Part shown: positions 21,265 to 27,903 of the stretch, one piece after another
Numbering within the stretch: position 1 is the stretch's first letter
How the letters are laid out: each line of letters begins with the position of its first letter
Program-made: the position numbers and the translations under genes
IMG/VR virus record: IMGVR_UViG_3300050045_000036
Location: 1-49,188 of that record
Length of the DNA stretch: 49,188 nt
From: a virus
Strand: one strand, 5' to 3'
The notes under the pieces: generated by a model
The model's input: the letters and a program-made list of their open reading frames with translations, nothing else
Told to the model about the DNA's origin: nothing
The model's database searches: none

Positions 21265-21838
21265 GATTCACAATTCCTCTATTGATATGCCAGTGCTTAT
21301 GCTGTCCCGCTAGGCTTGCTGCTTTCTGATGTGCTGGCGTTCTTAGCATCGCTAAGCGTCCGCTTTTCACATTAGCTTTACCGCTAATCTTTCCTGCGTG
21401 AGATAGCGCTCCAGAAATCATTGCTGTTGCTCTTCCGCCTTGAGCACCAGACTTCATATTTTGGCAGCGCTTTTCTTCTGTCATCTTTGCTCTCTGCGCT
21501 GCTGCATTCTTTGCAGAGGCTTCGGGCGTTTCAGCATAGTACTTTTTCAGGAGCAAAGACTGGCGCTCAGGAGAGCAAGCAAGAATCCAAGCAGACTGCG
21601 GAGACAAGATGCTCGGCTCACACTGTTCTAGGATCCTGTGTGCTTCGGCATGATCGGTAAGTGTCAGTGTTATTTTGTTCTCAGATGCATCCTCGTATTC
21701 GGGAAATTGTTTCTTGGGGCAGATGTGATGCTCTTGAGTCTCTTTGCTTTTCTTTGCGCTGTGCTCTGCGAGAAAGCAGAAATATGCGGCAAAGTCTGCC
21801 TCTGGATAGCGTTGCCGCAATGTGACTTCAGGATTCAC
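21200..21838 (-). CDS. HNH homing endonuclease, minus-strand family member 2
   Basis: 212 aa from GTG 21838, chosen because the sequence then begins Val-Asn-Pro-Glu-Val-Thr-Leu-Arg-Gln-Arg-Tyr-Pro like its relatives; another GTG lies six codons upstream. The HNH core is Glu-His-His-Ile-Cys-Pro-Lys-Lys-Gln-Phe-Pro-Glu with Asn-Lys-Ile-Thr-Leu-Thr-Leu-Thr-Asp-His-Ala-Glu-Ala-His. The C-terminal part has Ala/Gly-rich repeats and ends with His-x-His-Trp-His-x-x-Arg-Gly and Asn-Pro-Asn-Cys-x-Leu-Cys, a small metal-binding tail also present in member 3. It overlaps the tail terminator gene by 65 bp tail-to-tail and ends against a late promoter. Confidence 0.8.
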   Translation of the reverse strand: MNPEVTLRQRYPEADFAAYFCFLAEHSAKKSKETQEHHICPKKQFPEYEDASENKITLTLTDHAEAHRILEQCEPSILSPQSAWILACSPERQSLLLKKYYAETPEASAKNAAAQRAKMTEEKRCQNMKSGAQGGRATAMISGALSHAGKISGKANVKSGRLAMLRTPAHQKAASLAGQHKHWHINRGIVNPNCSLCQNLDTEFRNPSAYKT

Positions 21839-21861
21839 AAACAGACAGTTTAGCACAACCC

Positions 21862-21887
21862 GTCACAGGAACAAAGAGATTATGAGG
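21862..21887 (+). promoter_or_regulatory. GTCACA late-type promoter
   Basis: GTCACA (21862-21867), 10 bp, GATTAT (21878-21883), GAGG. It is the first of two copies before the major tail protein; no start codon follows closely. Confidence 0.5.
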
Positions 21888-21916
21888 CGCTATCTGTTTG
21901 TCTAACAATGAAGGCT

Positions 21917-21942
21917 GTCACAGGTCAAGAGTAAAAGTGTAG
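21917..21942 (+). promoter_or_regulatory. GTCACA late-type promoter (GTAG class)
   Basis: GTCACA (21917-21922), 10 bp, AAAAGT (21933-21938), GTAGGG. The predicted transcript begins with a perfect hairpin GTAGGG / CCCTAC (21939-21944, 21957-21962). Confidence 0.5.
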
Positions 21943-22009
21943 GGCTCAGACTGTTTCCCTACTTGTATCGTTGTGCAAATTTCACACTTGTTGTAAAGAA
22001 GGAGCAGTT

Positions 22010-22480
22010 ATGAGCACCTATTCGCGCAGCCAGGCGTTCGCCGGGCGTGGTTCGATCCTGCAATACAGCACCAATCCGCCTTCGGTTCTTTACACGGAAC
22101 TGAGCGAAGCAAAGACGCTCACCATGGGCGGGATGAAGTATGACCTCGCCGATGTGACGAACTTCGAGTCGGGCAACTTCAGAGAGTACTTGCCAACGTT
22201 GGCGGATTCTGGCGACTTGACTATCGCCGGCAACTTGATCCCCAACGACACGACCGAGCAAGACTTGATCGGCTTTTTCAACAACGCCACTCTGGTCACC
22301 TACCAGATTGTGCTGCCCCCGGGCGGCAACGGCGCGGAAGCATACTCCACGTCGGAAGGCATGTTCCAGTTCACTGCATACGTGCAGAGCCTTGATCGGA
22401 CGATCCCGCATGACAAAGAAGCGACGATCACCATTAAATTGAAGATAACCGGGCCGATAAGTTTTACCGAAGGGTACTAA
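22010..22480 (+). CDS. Major tail (tube) protein, 156 aa
   Basis: Start at ATG 22010, five bases after AGGAG. The protein is small, beta-rich and contains Leu-Ser-Glu-Ala-Lys-Thr-Leu-Thr, Asp-Leu-Thr-Ile-Ala-Gly-Asn-Leu-Ile-Pro, Gly-Ala-Glu-Ala-Tyr near 110 and the ending Glu-Ala-Thr-Ile-Thr-Ile-Lys-Leu-Lys-Ile-Thr-Gly-Pro-Ile, all typical of siphovirus tube subunits of the phage lambda gpV / TP901-type fold. Two tandem promoters and a leader hairpin in front of it suit a protein needed in many copies. It is followed by the assembly chaperone genes, as expected. Confidence 0.82.
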   Translation: MSTYSRSQAFAGRGSILQYSTNPPSVLYTELSEAKTLTMGGMKYDLADVTNFESGNFREYLPTLADSGDLTIAGNLIPNDTTEQDLIGFFNNATLVTYQIVLPPGGNGAEAYSTSEGMFQFTAYVQSLDRTIPHDKEATITIKLKITGPISFTEGY

Positions 22481-22484
22481 GGCT

Positions 22485-22510
22485 GTCACAGTTCTGCGGG
22501 TATTGTGTAG
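22485..22510 (+). promoter_or_regulatory. GTCACA late-type promoter (GTAG class) with leader hairpin
   Basis: GTCACA (22485-22490), 10 bp, TATTGT (22501-22506), GTAG. A perfect 9-bp hairpin GGGGATCCC / GGGATCCCC (22512-22520, 22526-22534) begins just after the predicted start of the RNA. Confidence 0.65.
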
Positions 22511-22593
22511 AGGGGATCCCCAGTTGGGATCCCCACCGCTGTACAAACTGTGAATAGGCTCGTGCTCCATGAGCAGAGCCAGGAGGCTTTAGT

Positions 22594-23037
22594 ATGTCGA
22601 TACGCGAACGCATTTCTCCGTCTGTTCCTTTCACGCTGGATGTGGAAGACGCAACAGGCAAGTTTTCCCTCTCTTTCCGACTCGCTTACAATTTCCGTTC
22701 ACTCGGTTTGATCGAACGACACACCGGTAAGTCGATGCTTACGCAGGCGACTGAAGTGTTCGAGAACCCGACGTGCGGCAACGTTTCAATTCTGCTCTGG
22801 GCTGCTCTGCAAGAGAATCACCCGGAGTACCGCGAAGGTCGGGATGAAAAAGATGGTGGCAAAGGACTGGCTGCTGTGCAGCAGAACCTGACGCTCGGTC
22901 AAGCGAAAGCCGCCAAAGATGCCTGCGAGAAGGCATTCGTGAAGCAGCTACCTGATGCGCAGGTTGACAAGCTGCTCAACAAGGGAAGTGCTGCCCCTTT
23001 GGAGCAAAGCCCAGCGACGCAGGAAGCAAGCGCGTAG
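22594..23037 (+). CDS. Tail assembly chaperone, short form (gpG-like), 147 aa
   Basis: Chaperone that binds the tape measure during tail assembly. The sequence has Phe-Thr-Leu-Asp-Val-Glu-Asp, Phe-Arg-Leu-Ala-Tyr-Asn-Phe-Arg-Ser-Leu, and Ser-Ile-Leu-Leu-Trp-Ala-Ala-Leu-Gln, the pattern of tail chaperones, with a helical C-terminus. A canonical slippery heptamer, CCCTTTG (22995-23001), lies 12 codons before the stop, and the -1 frame continues to 23372. A strong AGGAGG site and the GTAG-class promoter serve the gene. Confidence 0.85.
   Translation: MSIRERISPSVPFTLDVEDATGKFSLSFRLAYNFRSLGLIERHTGKSMLTQATEVFENPTCGNVSILLWAALQENHPEYREGRDEKDGGKGLAAVQQNLTLGQAKAAKDACEKAFVKQLPDAQVDKLLNKGSAAPLEQSPATQEASA
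22995..23001 (+). promoter_or_regulatory. Programmed -1 frameshift site CCCTTTG
   Basis: In the zero frame the codons are gcC CCT TTG, an exact X-XXY-YYZ heptamer. After slipping back one base, reading continues without stop to 23372. Downstream GCCCA (23009-23013) and TGGGC could form a stimulating stem. Confidence 0.8.
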
Positions 23038-23372
23038 TCGTCACTTGGGCAGACATCTGGGCAATAGCGCATTTTGATCTTCGCGTCCCTGTCGATGAGA
23101 TTGAGGACTTGACCTTCAAAGAGTACTATGCGCTGATGCACAGGAAGCACATGGCAGAAGATTTAGAGAGACTGAACTTCGGTTACGTCTATGCTGCCAT
23201 CCATAACTGCGCACCGTACGGGGATCCGAAGCGCGAGCCTATGCAGCCGACTGAAATCGTGCCGCGTTTGAAGCCTGAGGCTCCTGACATGACGAAGATG
23301 ACGGCGCGGCAGCAGAAGAATTACCTGTTCTGGATCTTTCAAGGGAGCGGAAAAAGTAATTTTAAGAAATGA
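23002..23372 (+). CDS. Tail assembly chaperone, frameshift extension (gpT-like)
   Basis: This is the second part of the gpG-gpT fusion, made when ribosomes slip at 22995-23001; it has no own start. Early in this frame it reads Val-Val-Val-Thr-Trp-Ala-Asp-Ile-Trp-Ala-Ile-Ala-His-Phe-Asp, then Thr-Phe-Lys-Glu-Tyr-Tyr-Ala-Leu-Met-His-Arg-Lys-His, and ends basic. A small T domain of about 110 residues after the shift point is normal for this class. The 3' end overlaps an opposing HNH gene by 11 bp. A TTG at 23109 could start a shorter protein, but the conserved-looking part begins well upstream of it. Confidence 0.8.
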
Positions 23373-23937
23373 GAGGAGAACACAATAAACATTTAGGATT
23401 GATAACGCTGCGCCTAACGTGCCAGTAAACGTGGTGAGCAGCAGCAGAAGCTTTCTTTTGGTGTTCAGTAGTTCGCAAGATAGCAAGCTGCCCAGATTGA
23501 GCATTCTTTCTGCCGCCAGCTCTTCCTGCTGCTACTTGGTGCTCTGTTGTTCGGGCTCGCGCAATATTTATTAGGCGCGTAGCTTGTTGCGCTGGAGTAT
23601 TGCGCTTGCCTCCAATACTGCCACCTTTATGACCGCCCTTAAGTCCGCCTTTTCTGCCGCCTTCAACAGCGGCAGTGATCCAAGCATCAGGCGCTCTGCG
23701 CTTGAAATCTGGATGCGCACGAACAAGCAGCCTGTGCGCTTGTTTGTGATCTTCGGCGCTGAGCGTAATCAGATTCTCTGGGAAGCCTTCCGCATACTCA
23801 GGGAACTGCTTGCGCGGGCAGATGTGGTGATCCTGAGTATACAGACCTTTAACAGTCTTGCAAGCAGAGAGATAGCGGAAATATAGCGCGAAGTCGGATG
23901 CCGGATATCGCTCTTGGAGTACAGTTTGCGGATTCAT
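23362..23937 (-). CDS. HNH homing endonuclease, minus-strand family member 3
   Basis: 191 aa. The start Met-Asn-Pro-Gln-Thr-Val-Leu-Gln-Glu-Arg-Tyr-Pro, the core Asp-His-His-Ile-Cys-Pro-Arg-Lys-Gln-Phe-Pro-Glu and Asn-Leu-Ile-Thr-Leu-Ser-Ala-Glu-Asp-His-Lys-Gln-Ala-His are nearly those of member 1. The middle has Gly-Gly-Arg-Lys-Gly-Gly-Leu-Lys-Gly-Gly-His-Lys-Gly-Gly repeats, and the tail has Tyr-Trp-His-Val-Arg-Arg and Asn-Pro-Lys-Cys-Leu-Leu-Cys as in member 2. So member 3 combines the features of both. It fills the space between the chaperone stop and the promoter of the gp10-like gene. Confidence 0.82.
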   Translation of the reverse strand: MNPQTVLQERYPASDFALYFRYLSACKTVKGLYTQDHHICPRKQFPEYAEGFPENLITLSAEDHKQAHRLLVRAHPDFKRRAPDAWITAAVEGGRKGGLKGGHKGGSIGGKRNTPAQQATRLINIARARTTEHQVAAGRAGGRKNAQSGQLAILRTTEHQKKASAAAHHVYWHVRRSVINPKCLLCSPLIS

Positions 23938-23942
23938 CAGTC

Positions 23943-23967
23943 GTCACAGTCTTAGGATATTGTAACA
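23943..23967 (+). promoter_or_regulatory. GTCACA late-type promoter
   Basis: GTCACA (23943-23948), 9 bp, TATTGT (23958-23963), AACAC. It begins six bases beyond the start codon of the opposing HNH gene and precedes the gp10-like gene. Confidence 0.6.
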
Positions 23968-23983
23968 CACAGAGGTATATAAC

Positions 23984-24484
23984 GTGCCTGACGACACAAT
24001 GACAGTGAGCATCGAGGGCTTAGAGGAACTGGAGAAGAGCCTCGAAGCCCTCGCTGGTACTGAGAGCAGGAAGATCGTGCGAGCTGGACTGTACGCAGGA
24101 TCCACTGCCATTGTCACTTCGATGACGCAGGCAGGGTCAAGTGTCCCGGGGGAACCAGGGCAGATGCTGAGCGACAAGTCACACTGGTCGAAAAGCACGC
24201 GCATGACCCGCGGAGATGAACTAGCTGGAACGGTCCACGTGAGGCCGAAGGGCGCTCTGTCAGAAGAGCACACTGGAACTGGCAATCCAAAATTCGTCTA
24301 TCAGCCGAAGGGGAAGAAGTACAAGCGGTCCTTGGCGTATCTGGTGAAGCTGATGGAACTTGGTGGCAGTGGCGGGCGCTATACCGGCTCTCGTTTCCCC
24401 ATCATGACATCGACGTTCTCGTCGAACAAGGAGACATATATCGAACGGGTCCTTGCTGTTATCCGTGAAAGATTAAAGCTATAA
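23984..24484 (+). CDS. HK97 gp10-like tail/neck protein, 166 aa
   Basis: The start Ser-Ile-Glu-Gly-Leu-Glu-Glu-Leu-Glu-Lys-Ser-Leu-Glu-Ala-Leu, the Lys-Ile-Val-Arg-Ala-Gly-Leu-Tyr-Ala-Gly-Ser helix, and the C-terminal Tyr-Leu-Val-Lys-Leu-Met-Glu-Leu-Gly...Pro-Ile-Met-Thr-Ser-Thr-Phe pattern identify the HK97 gp10 family, thought to work at the head-tail joint or tail end. GTG 23984 has GAGG eight bases upstream; ATG 23999 is an alternative start. In most phages this gene lies between the stopper and the tail terminator; here it is after the chaperones, a displaced order. Confidence 0.78.
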   Translation: MPDDTMTVSIEGLEELEKSLEALAGTESRKIVRAGLYAGSTAIVTSMTQAGSSVPGEPGQMLSDKSHWSKSTRMTRGDELAGTVHVRPKGALSEEHTGTGNPKFVYQPKGKKYKRSLAYLVKLMELGGSGGRYTGSRFPIMTSTFSSNKETYIERVLAVIRERLKL

Positions 24485-24790
24485 TTACTTGCGCTGCTTT
24501 TGGAACTCAGCGGTAGCGTGCGCAAACTGAACGGCGGCTTTCTTAGAATCAGAGATTTGGCAGGTAGCGATGTTCTCTGCTGCAAAGTGCGCGAGAACTT
24601 GGAGCGCTTCTAAGCTGCGCAGCACTTCTGCTTGCGGCTGAAACGCATCGACTGTGACCGCTGTTTCTAGTTTGATGACAGCGCTTATTTGAGCATCGCG
24701 CTTGAGCGCTGCTTTACAGGCAGTTGTTTCTTGACTCTGCGCTGAGATGCTCGCGAGAAGAACGATTCCGATGGCGATTTTGATTTTCAT
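24485..24790 (-). CDS. Small exported protein, 101 aa, minus strand
   Basis: Sec signal peptide at residues 1-20 (Met-Lys-Ile-Lys, then Ile-Ala-Ile-Gly-Ile-Val-Leu-Leu-Ala-Ser), cleavage probably after Ser-Ala-Gln-Ser. The mature part is a short helical, Ala-rich protein with two cysteines, suited to the periplasm. It starts from ATG with AGAGGA nine bases upstream and has its own GTTAC-operator promoter. It abuts the gp10-like stop codon base to base. Like the exported protein at 1280-1675 it is probably an accessory gene expressed separately from the late genes; function unknown. Confidence 0.65.
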   Translation of the reverse strand: MKIKIAIGIVLLASISAQSQETTACKAALKRDAQISAVIKLETAVTVDAFQPQAEVLRSLEALQVLAHFAAENIATCQISDSKKAAVQFAHATAEFQKQRK

Positions 24791-24817
24791 TTGTTCTTAA
24801 TCCTCTGTACTGATGAC

Positions 24818-24861
24818 AGCCTAGCAGATAGTGCAGAGCAGTCAAGATCACGAAAGTAACC
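24818..24861 (-). promoter_or_regulatory. GTTAC-operator promoter, copy C (leftward)
   Basis: On the minus strand: GGTTACTTTCGTGATC (24861-24846), -35 TTGACT (24845-24840), exactly 16 bp ending TGC, -10 TAGGCT (24823-24818), then GTCATCAG. A partner GGTTAC at 24880-24885 makes a dyad with GTAACC (24856-24861); the gap between the GTAAC and GTTAC cores is 20 bp, one turn more than in copies A and D. The dyad encloses the late promoter box of the tape measure gene. Confidence 0.75.
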
Positions 24862-24866
24862 AACCT

Positions 24867-24892
24867 GTCACAGGAAACTGGTTACTATGAGG
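24867..24892 (+). promoter_or_regulatory. GTCACA late-type promoter
   Basis: GTCACA (24867-24872) inside the perfect palindrome CCTGTCACAGG, 10 bp, TACTAT (24883-24888), GAGG, which serves as ribosome binding site for the tape measure gene. Confidence 0.65.
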
Positions 24893-24900
24893 AAGTCTAT

Positions 24901-27204
24901 ATGGCGGGAGAAGTCGGACAACTAACAGTTAACTTGGGTCTCAACGCCGCTGGTTTTAGTGGTGGGATCACTGAAGCCGGCAAAGCGGCGCGGAAGTGCG
25001 GTCAAGACATCAAGCAGGGCATGGACGAAGGCAAGTACTCCATGATGGAAGCCCGCCATGCGGTCTCTATGCTGGGCGAAGAGTTCGGTGTCCACATCCC
25101 GCGTGGCATCTCTACGATGCTTGCAAGCCTCTCTCCAGTCGGCAGCCTCATGGCTGCTGCTTTCCCTATCGTCGCTGTCACGTTGATGATCGGACTCGTC
25201 GGTAAGCTGGTCACGAAGCATGAAGAACTTGCGAATGCGCTCCGCAAAGCAACTTCTGAGTCTGACAACATGGCGATCAAGCAAGCCGATCAGACAAAAG
25301 CGCTGGAAGTCACCAACCTCAAACTCGACGATCAGATCGCAAAACTCACGCACTCTCCTGGCAACAATGCCCTGAAGGAGATGATCCTTGAGGATTCTGA
25401 AGCCGTTGATAAACTCGCCGAGTCCTTCGATGCGGACTTCCAGAAGGTAGACGCGAAGATAACAGACGCCACGACACTGACAGCAACGTTCATGGCGGGA
25501 ATAAAGGGTCTTCACGGCATCAGCGCTACAGATATTGCTAACGCTACAGGCTTTACGACGACTTCACGCGATGCGATCCTTGCTGTGCAGGACGCAATGG
25601 TGAAAGTAGCGGATGTGCGCCGCCACCTTGCAGACTCCGTGCCCGGCTCCGCTGAAGCAAAACAGTACACTCACGATCTTGGTGAGGCGTACAAAGAAGT
25701 TGAGACGAAAGCGACAGCAGCGAAGGCAACGATCTATGACAACCCAGCGCTCTTGGTGCAGATAAGCGATGCTGCGACGAGCGCCGCCAATGCCTACAAA
25801 GACCTTGCTATTCAGAACGAGATTGCGGGAAAGCACCGCATAATCAAGCCGCTTGAGGATGCAGAAGCACTCACGAAAGATAATCGTGAGGTTGTGAAGT
25901 CCATCGGAGAAATGATGGACGCTTACGTTTCTTTCGGAACAGCACAGCGCGAAGCAGCCAGAGGCGGAAAGAAAGATGAAGCCGGCGCGAAAGCTACGGA
26001 ACAAACGCTGGAACAGTTTCACCAGATCGTAGTTGCTGCTAAAGAAGCTGGCACTGCCGAACTAGAGGCAGCAAAAGTAGCCGCGACTGGTCAAGAGCAA
26101 GTCAATGCCGCTCTCGCTGCGCAGCAGATCGCGCGTATCAAAGAAAACGAAGCGGAATTCAAGGTCACGAAGAAGCAGGCGCTGCAAGAAGAGATACAAG
26201 AGGAAAACGCTGCGCTCAAAGTTAAGGTCGATGCGATCAACAAGGGCGCGGATGCAGAAAAGAAGGTGCTCCAAGAGCAGATTGACGCTGCTCAGAAGGC
26301 ACGCCAGTTGTCTCTGGCAATTCCGGGGGTCTCACAGAACGATCCGAAGATTCTCGCATACAACAATGAAATCAATGGACTGCTGGCGAAGCAGGGCGCT
26401 ATCGGTACGAAAGCCCAGACTGACATCTCTGTAGCCACGACCCGCACAGATACGGCTGTTGAGAAACTGAATGCCGACATCAAGCAGACAGAGAACTCAT
26501 GGGGAGCATGGGCACGGCAGACGACGCAAGATGTCAGCAGCCTTGGACAAGTCATTGCGACGATGAGCAAGACAATGCAGAATGAACTTGGTACGGCGCT
26601 CACAGGCTTCTCGAATGCGCTTGCCAAGACCATCGTTGAGGGCAAGTCGCTCGGCAACGCGATGAAGAACGTTGCCAAAGAAATGGCGGAATCATTCATC
26701 TCTGCCGCCACGCAAATGCTTGTTAAGTACATCATGCTTAAACTCGGCATGGGCGCGATTGACAAGACCACAGCAGCTACGAATGCTGTTGCGCAGCTTG
26801 CCGCAGACAAGGTGAAAGTGGTCTCTGCTGCTGGAGTTGCTGGCGCCCAAGGAACTGCTTCTTGGGCCGGAGCACCGTGGCCGATAGACGCTGGTGCGCC
26901 AGCATTCGGCGCCAGCATGGCAGCAACAGCGCTAGGCTTTGGCGCTGCGGAGCAAGGCGGCTTGGTCGGCTACGATGACATGATTATCGCTGCTCACAAG
27001 AACGAAATGGTCCTGCCCGCCAACCTGTCTCAGAAGGTGCAGAACATGACTGATGACAAGAAGGGCGGCACCACAGTCCATGTCCACTATTCTCCGACTG
27101 TGCATGCGATCGACGGTAAGGGAATCGGTCAGGTGCTGAATGAGCATTCGAGCGTGATTCAAGCGCACGTCCAGAAAGCGCTGCGCAGAACGAACAAGGG
27201 GTAA
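24901..27204 (+). CDS. Tail tape measure protein, 767 aa
   Basis: Sets tail length and is ejected with the DNA. The N-terminus (Gly-Gln-Leu-Thr-Val-Asn-Leu-Gly-Leu-Asn-Ala-Ala-Gly-Phe) is typical of short tape measures. A hydrophobic block lies at about residues 62-105 (Ala-Ala-Ala-Phe-Pro-Ile-Val-Ala-Val-Thr-Leu-Met-Ile-Gly), followed by long Ala/Lys/Glu coiled coils to about 560 and a conserved C-terminal part with Phe-Ser-Asn-Ala-Leu-Ala-Lys-Thr-Ile-Val-Glu-Gly near 580 and a Gly/Ala-rich hydrophobic stretch. At about 1.5 Angstrom per residue the tail would be roughly 115 nm. The ATG has a GAGGAAG site. Confidence 0.88.
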   Translation: MAGEVGQLTVNLGLNAAGFSGGITEAGKAARKCGQDIKQGMDEGKYSMMEARHAVSMLGEEFGVHIPRGISTMLASLSPVGSLMAAAFPIVAVTLMIGLVGKLVTKHEELANALRKATSESDNMAIKQADQTKALEVTNLKLDDQIAKLTHSPGNNALKEMILEDSEAVDKLAESFDADFQKVDAKITDATTLTATFMAGIKGLHGISATDIANATGFTTTSRDAILAVQDAMVKVADVRRHLADSVPGSAEAKQYTHDLGEAYKEVETKATAAKATIYDNPALLVQISDAATSAANAYKDLAIQNEIAGKHRIIKPLEDAEALTKDNREVVKSIGEMMDAYVSFGTAQREAARGGKKDEAGAKATEQTLEQFHQIVVAAKEAGTAELEAAKVAATGQEQVNAALAAQQIARIKENEAEFKVTKKQALQEEIQEENAALKVKVDAINKGADAEKKVLQEQIDAAQKARQLSLAIPGVSQNDPKILAYNNEINGLLAKQGAIGTKAQTDISVATTRTDTAVEKLNADIKQTENSWGAWARQTTQDVSSLGQVIATMSKTMQNELGTALTGFSNALAKTIVEGKSLGNAMKNVAKEMAESFISAATQMLVKYIMLKLGMGAIDKTTAATNAVAQLAADKVKVVSAAGVAGAQGTASWAGAPWPIDAGAPAFGASMAATALGFGAAEQGGLVGYDDMIIAAHKNEMVLPANLSQKVQNMTDDKKGGTTVHVHYSPTVHAIDGKGIGQVLNEHSSVIQAHVQKALRRTNKG

Positions 27205-27225
27205 CAGGAAAGCAGTGATATTGAG

Positions 27226-27897
27226 ATGACTTATCCTATCTGTCCATCGAACATGCCGTGGGTGAGGGCAGCGGGCTTCCACAAGACGCCTCACTTCAAC
27301 ACGATCACCATGAAGCCTGCCGCAGGGCGAGGCGTGGTGACTGCGAGCGTGTGCCCGTATGCGACGTGGGACTTTGAAGTCGCCCTCTCTCTTGCAATCG
27401 GATCCGAAGCAGACTCAGCCTCCATCCTGAATGCCTTCTTGGGGATGTTTCTCCAATGCCAAGGCGCCACAGGCTTCTTTCTGTTCACGGATCCGCAAGA
27501 CAATGCGATCTCGCAAGCGAACGGGACTATGCTGAACGTGACGCCAGGCGCTGCGAATCCGATGAGCAATCTCGGCGACGGAACCTCAACACAGTTCCAG
27601 CTGGCGCGTAACATTGGTGGCGGCTTCGACATCATTCAGAATGTGAACGGTACTCCGACGCTGTACATCAACGGTGAACTGACGACCGCATATTCTGTGA
27701 GCGCCACAGGCGTAATCTCTTTCGTGTCTGCACCTGCGAGCGATGCAACGCTTCAGTGGGGCGGCAACTTTTATTTCCTCTGCCAGTTTGCTGAGGATAC
27801 TCTCAAGGACCTAGCTCGGATGTTCCAGTACGGCGGGAGCACGATTGACTCCCTCTGGGATTGTGGCGATATTAAATTCAGCAGCGTGTTTGTATGA
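27226..27897 (+). CDS. Distal tail protein (DUF2460-like), 223 aa
   Basis: First of three tail-tip genes in the order known from gene transfer agents (DUF2460, DUF2163, NlpC/P60). Signals are a beta-rich sequence with Trp-Asp-Phe-Glu-Val-Ala-Leu-Ser, Phe-Phe-Leu-Phe-Thr-Asp-Pro-Gln-Asp near residue 85, Gly-Asp-Gly-Thr-Ser-Thr-Gln-Phe-Gln-Leu near 120, and the C-terminal Phe-Ala-Glu-Asp. Length is typical. It would form the ring between tube and hub. The ATG lies 21 bp after the tape measure stop. Confidence 0.72.
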   Translation: MTYPICPSNMPWVRAAGFHKTPHFNTITMKPAAGRGVVTASVCPYATWDFEVALSLAIGSEADSASILNAFLGMFLQCQGATGFFLFTDPQDNAISQANGTMLNVTPGAANPMSNLGDGTSTQFQLARNIGGGFDIIQNVNGTPTLYINGELTTAYSVSATGVISFVSAPASDATLQWGGNFYFLCQFAEDTLKDLARMFQYGGSTIDSLWDCGDIKFSSVFV

Positions 27898-27903
27898 TCA
27901 AAA

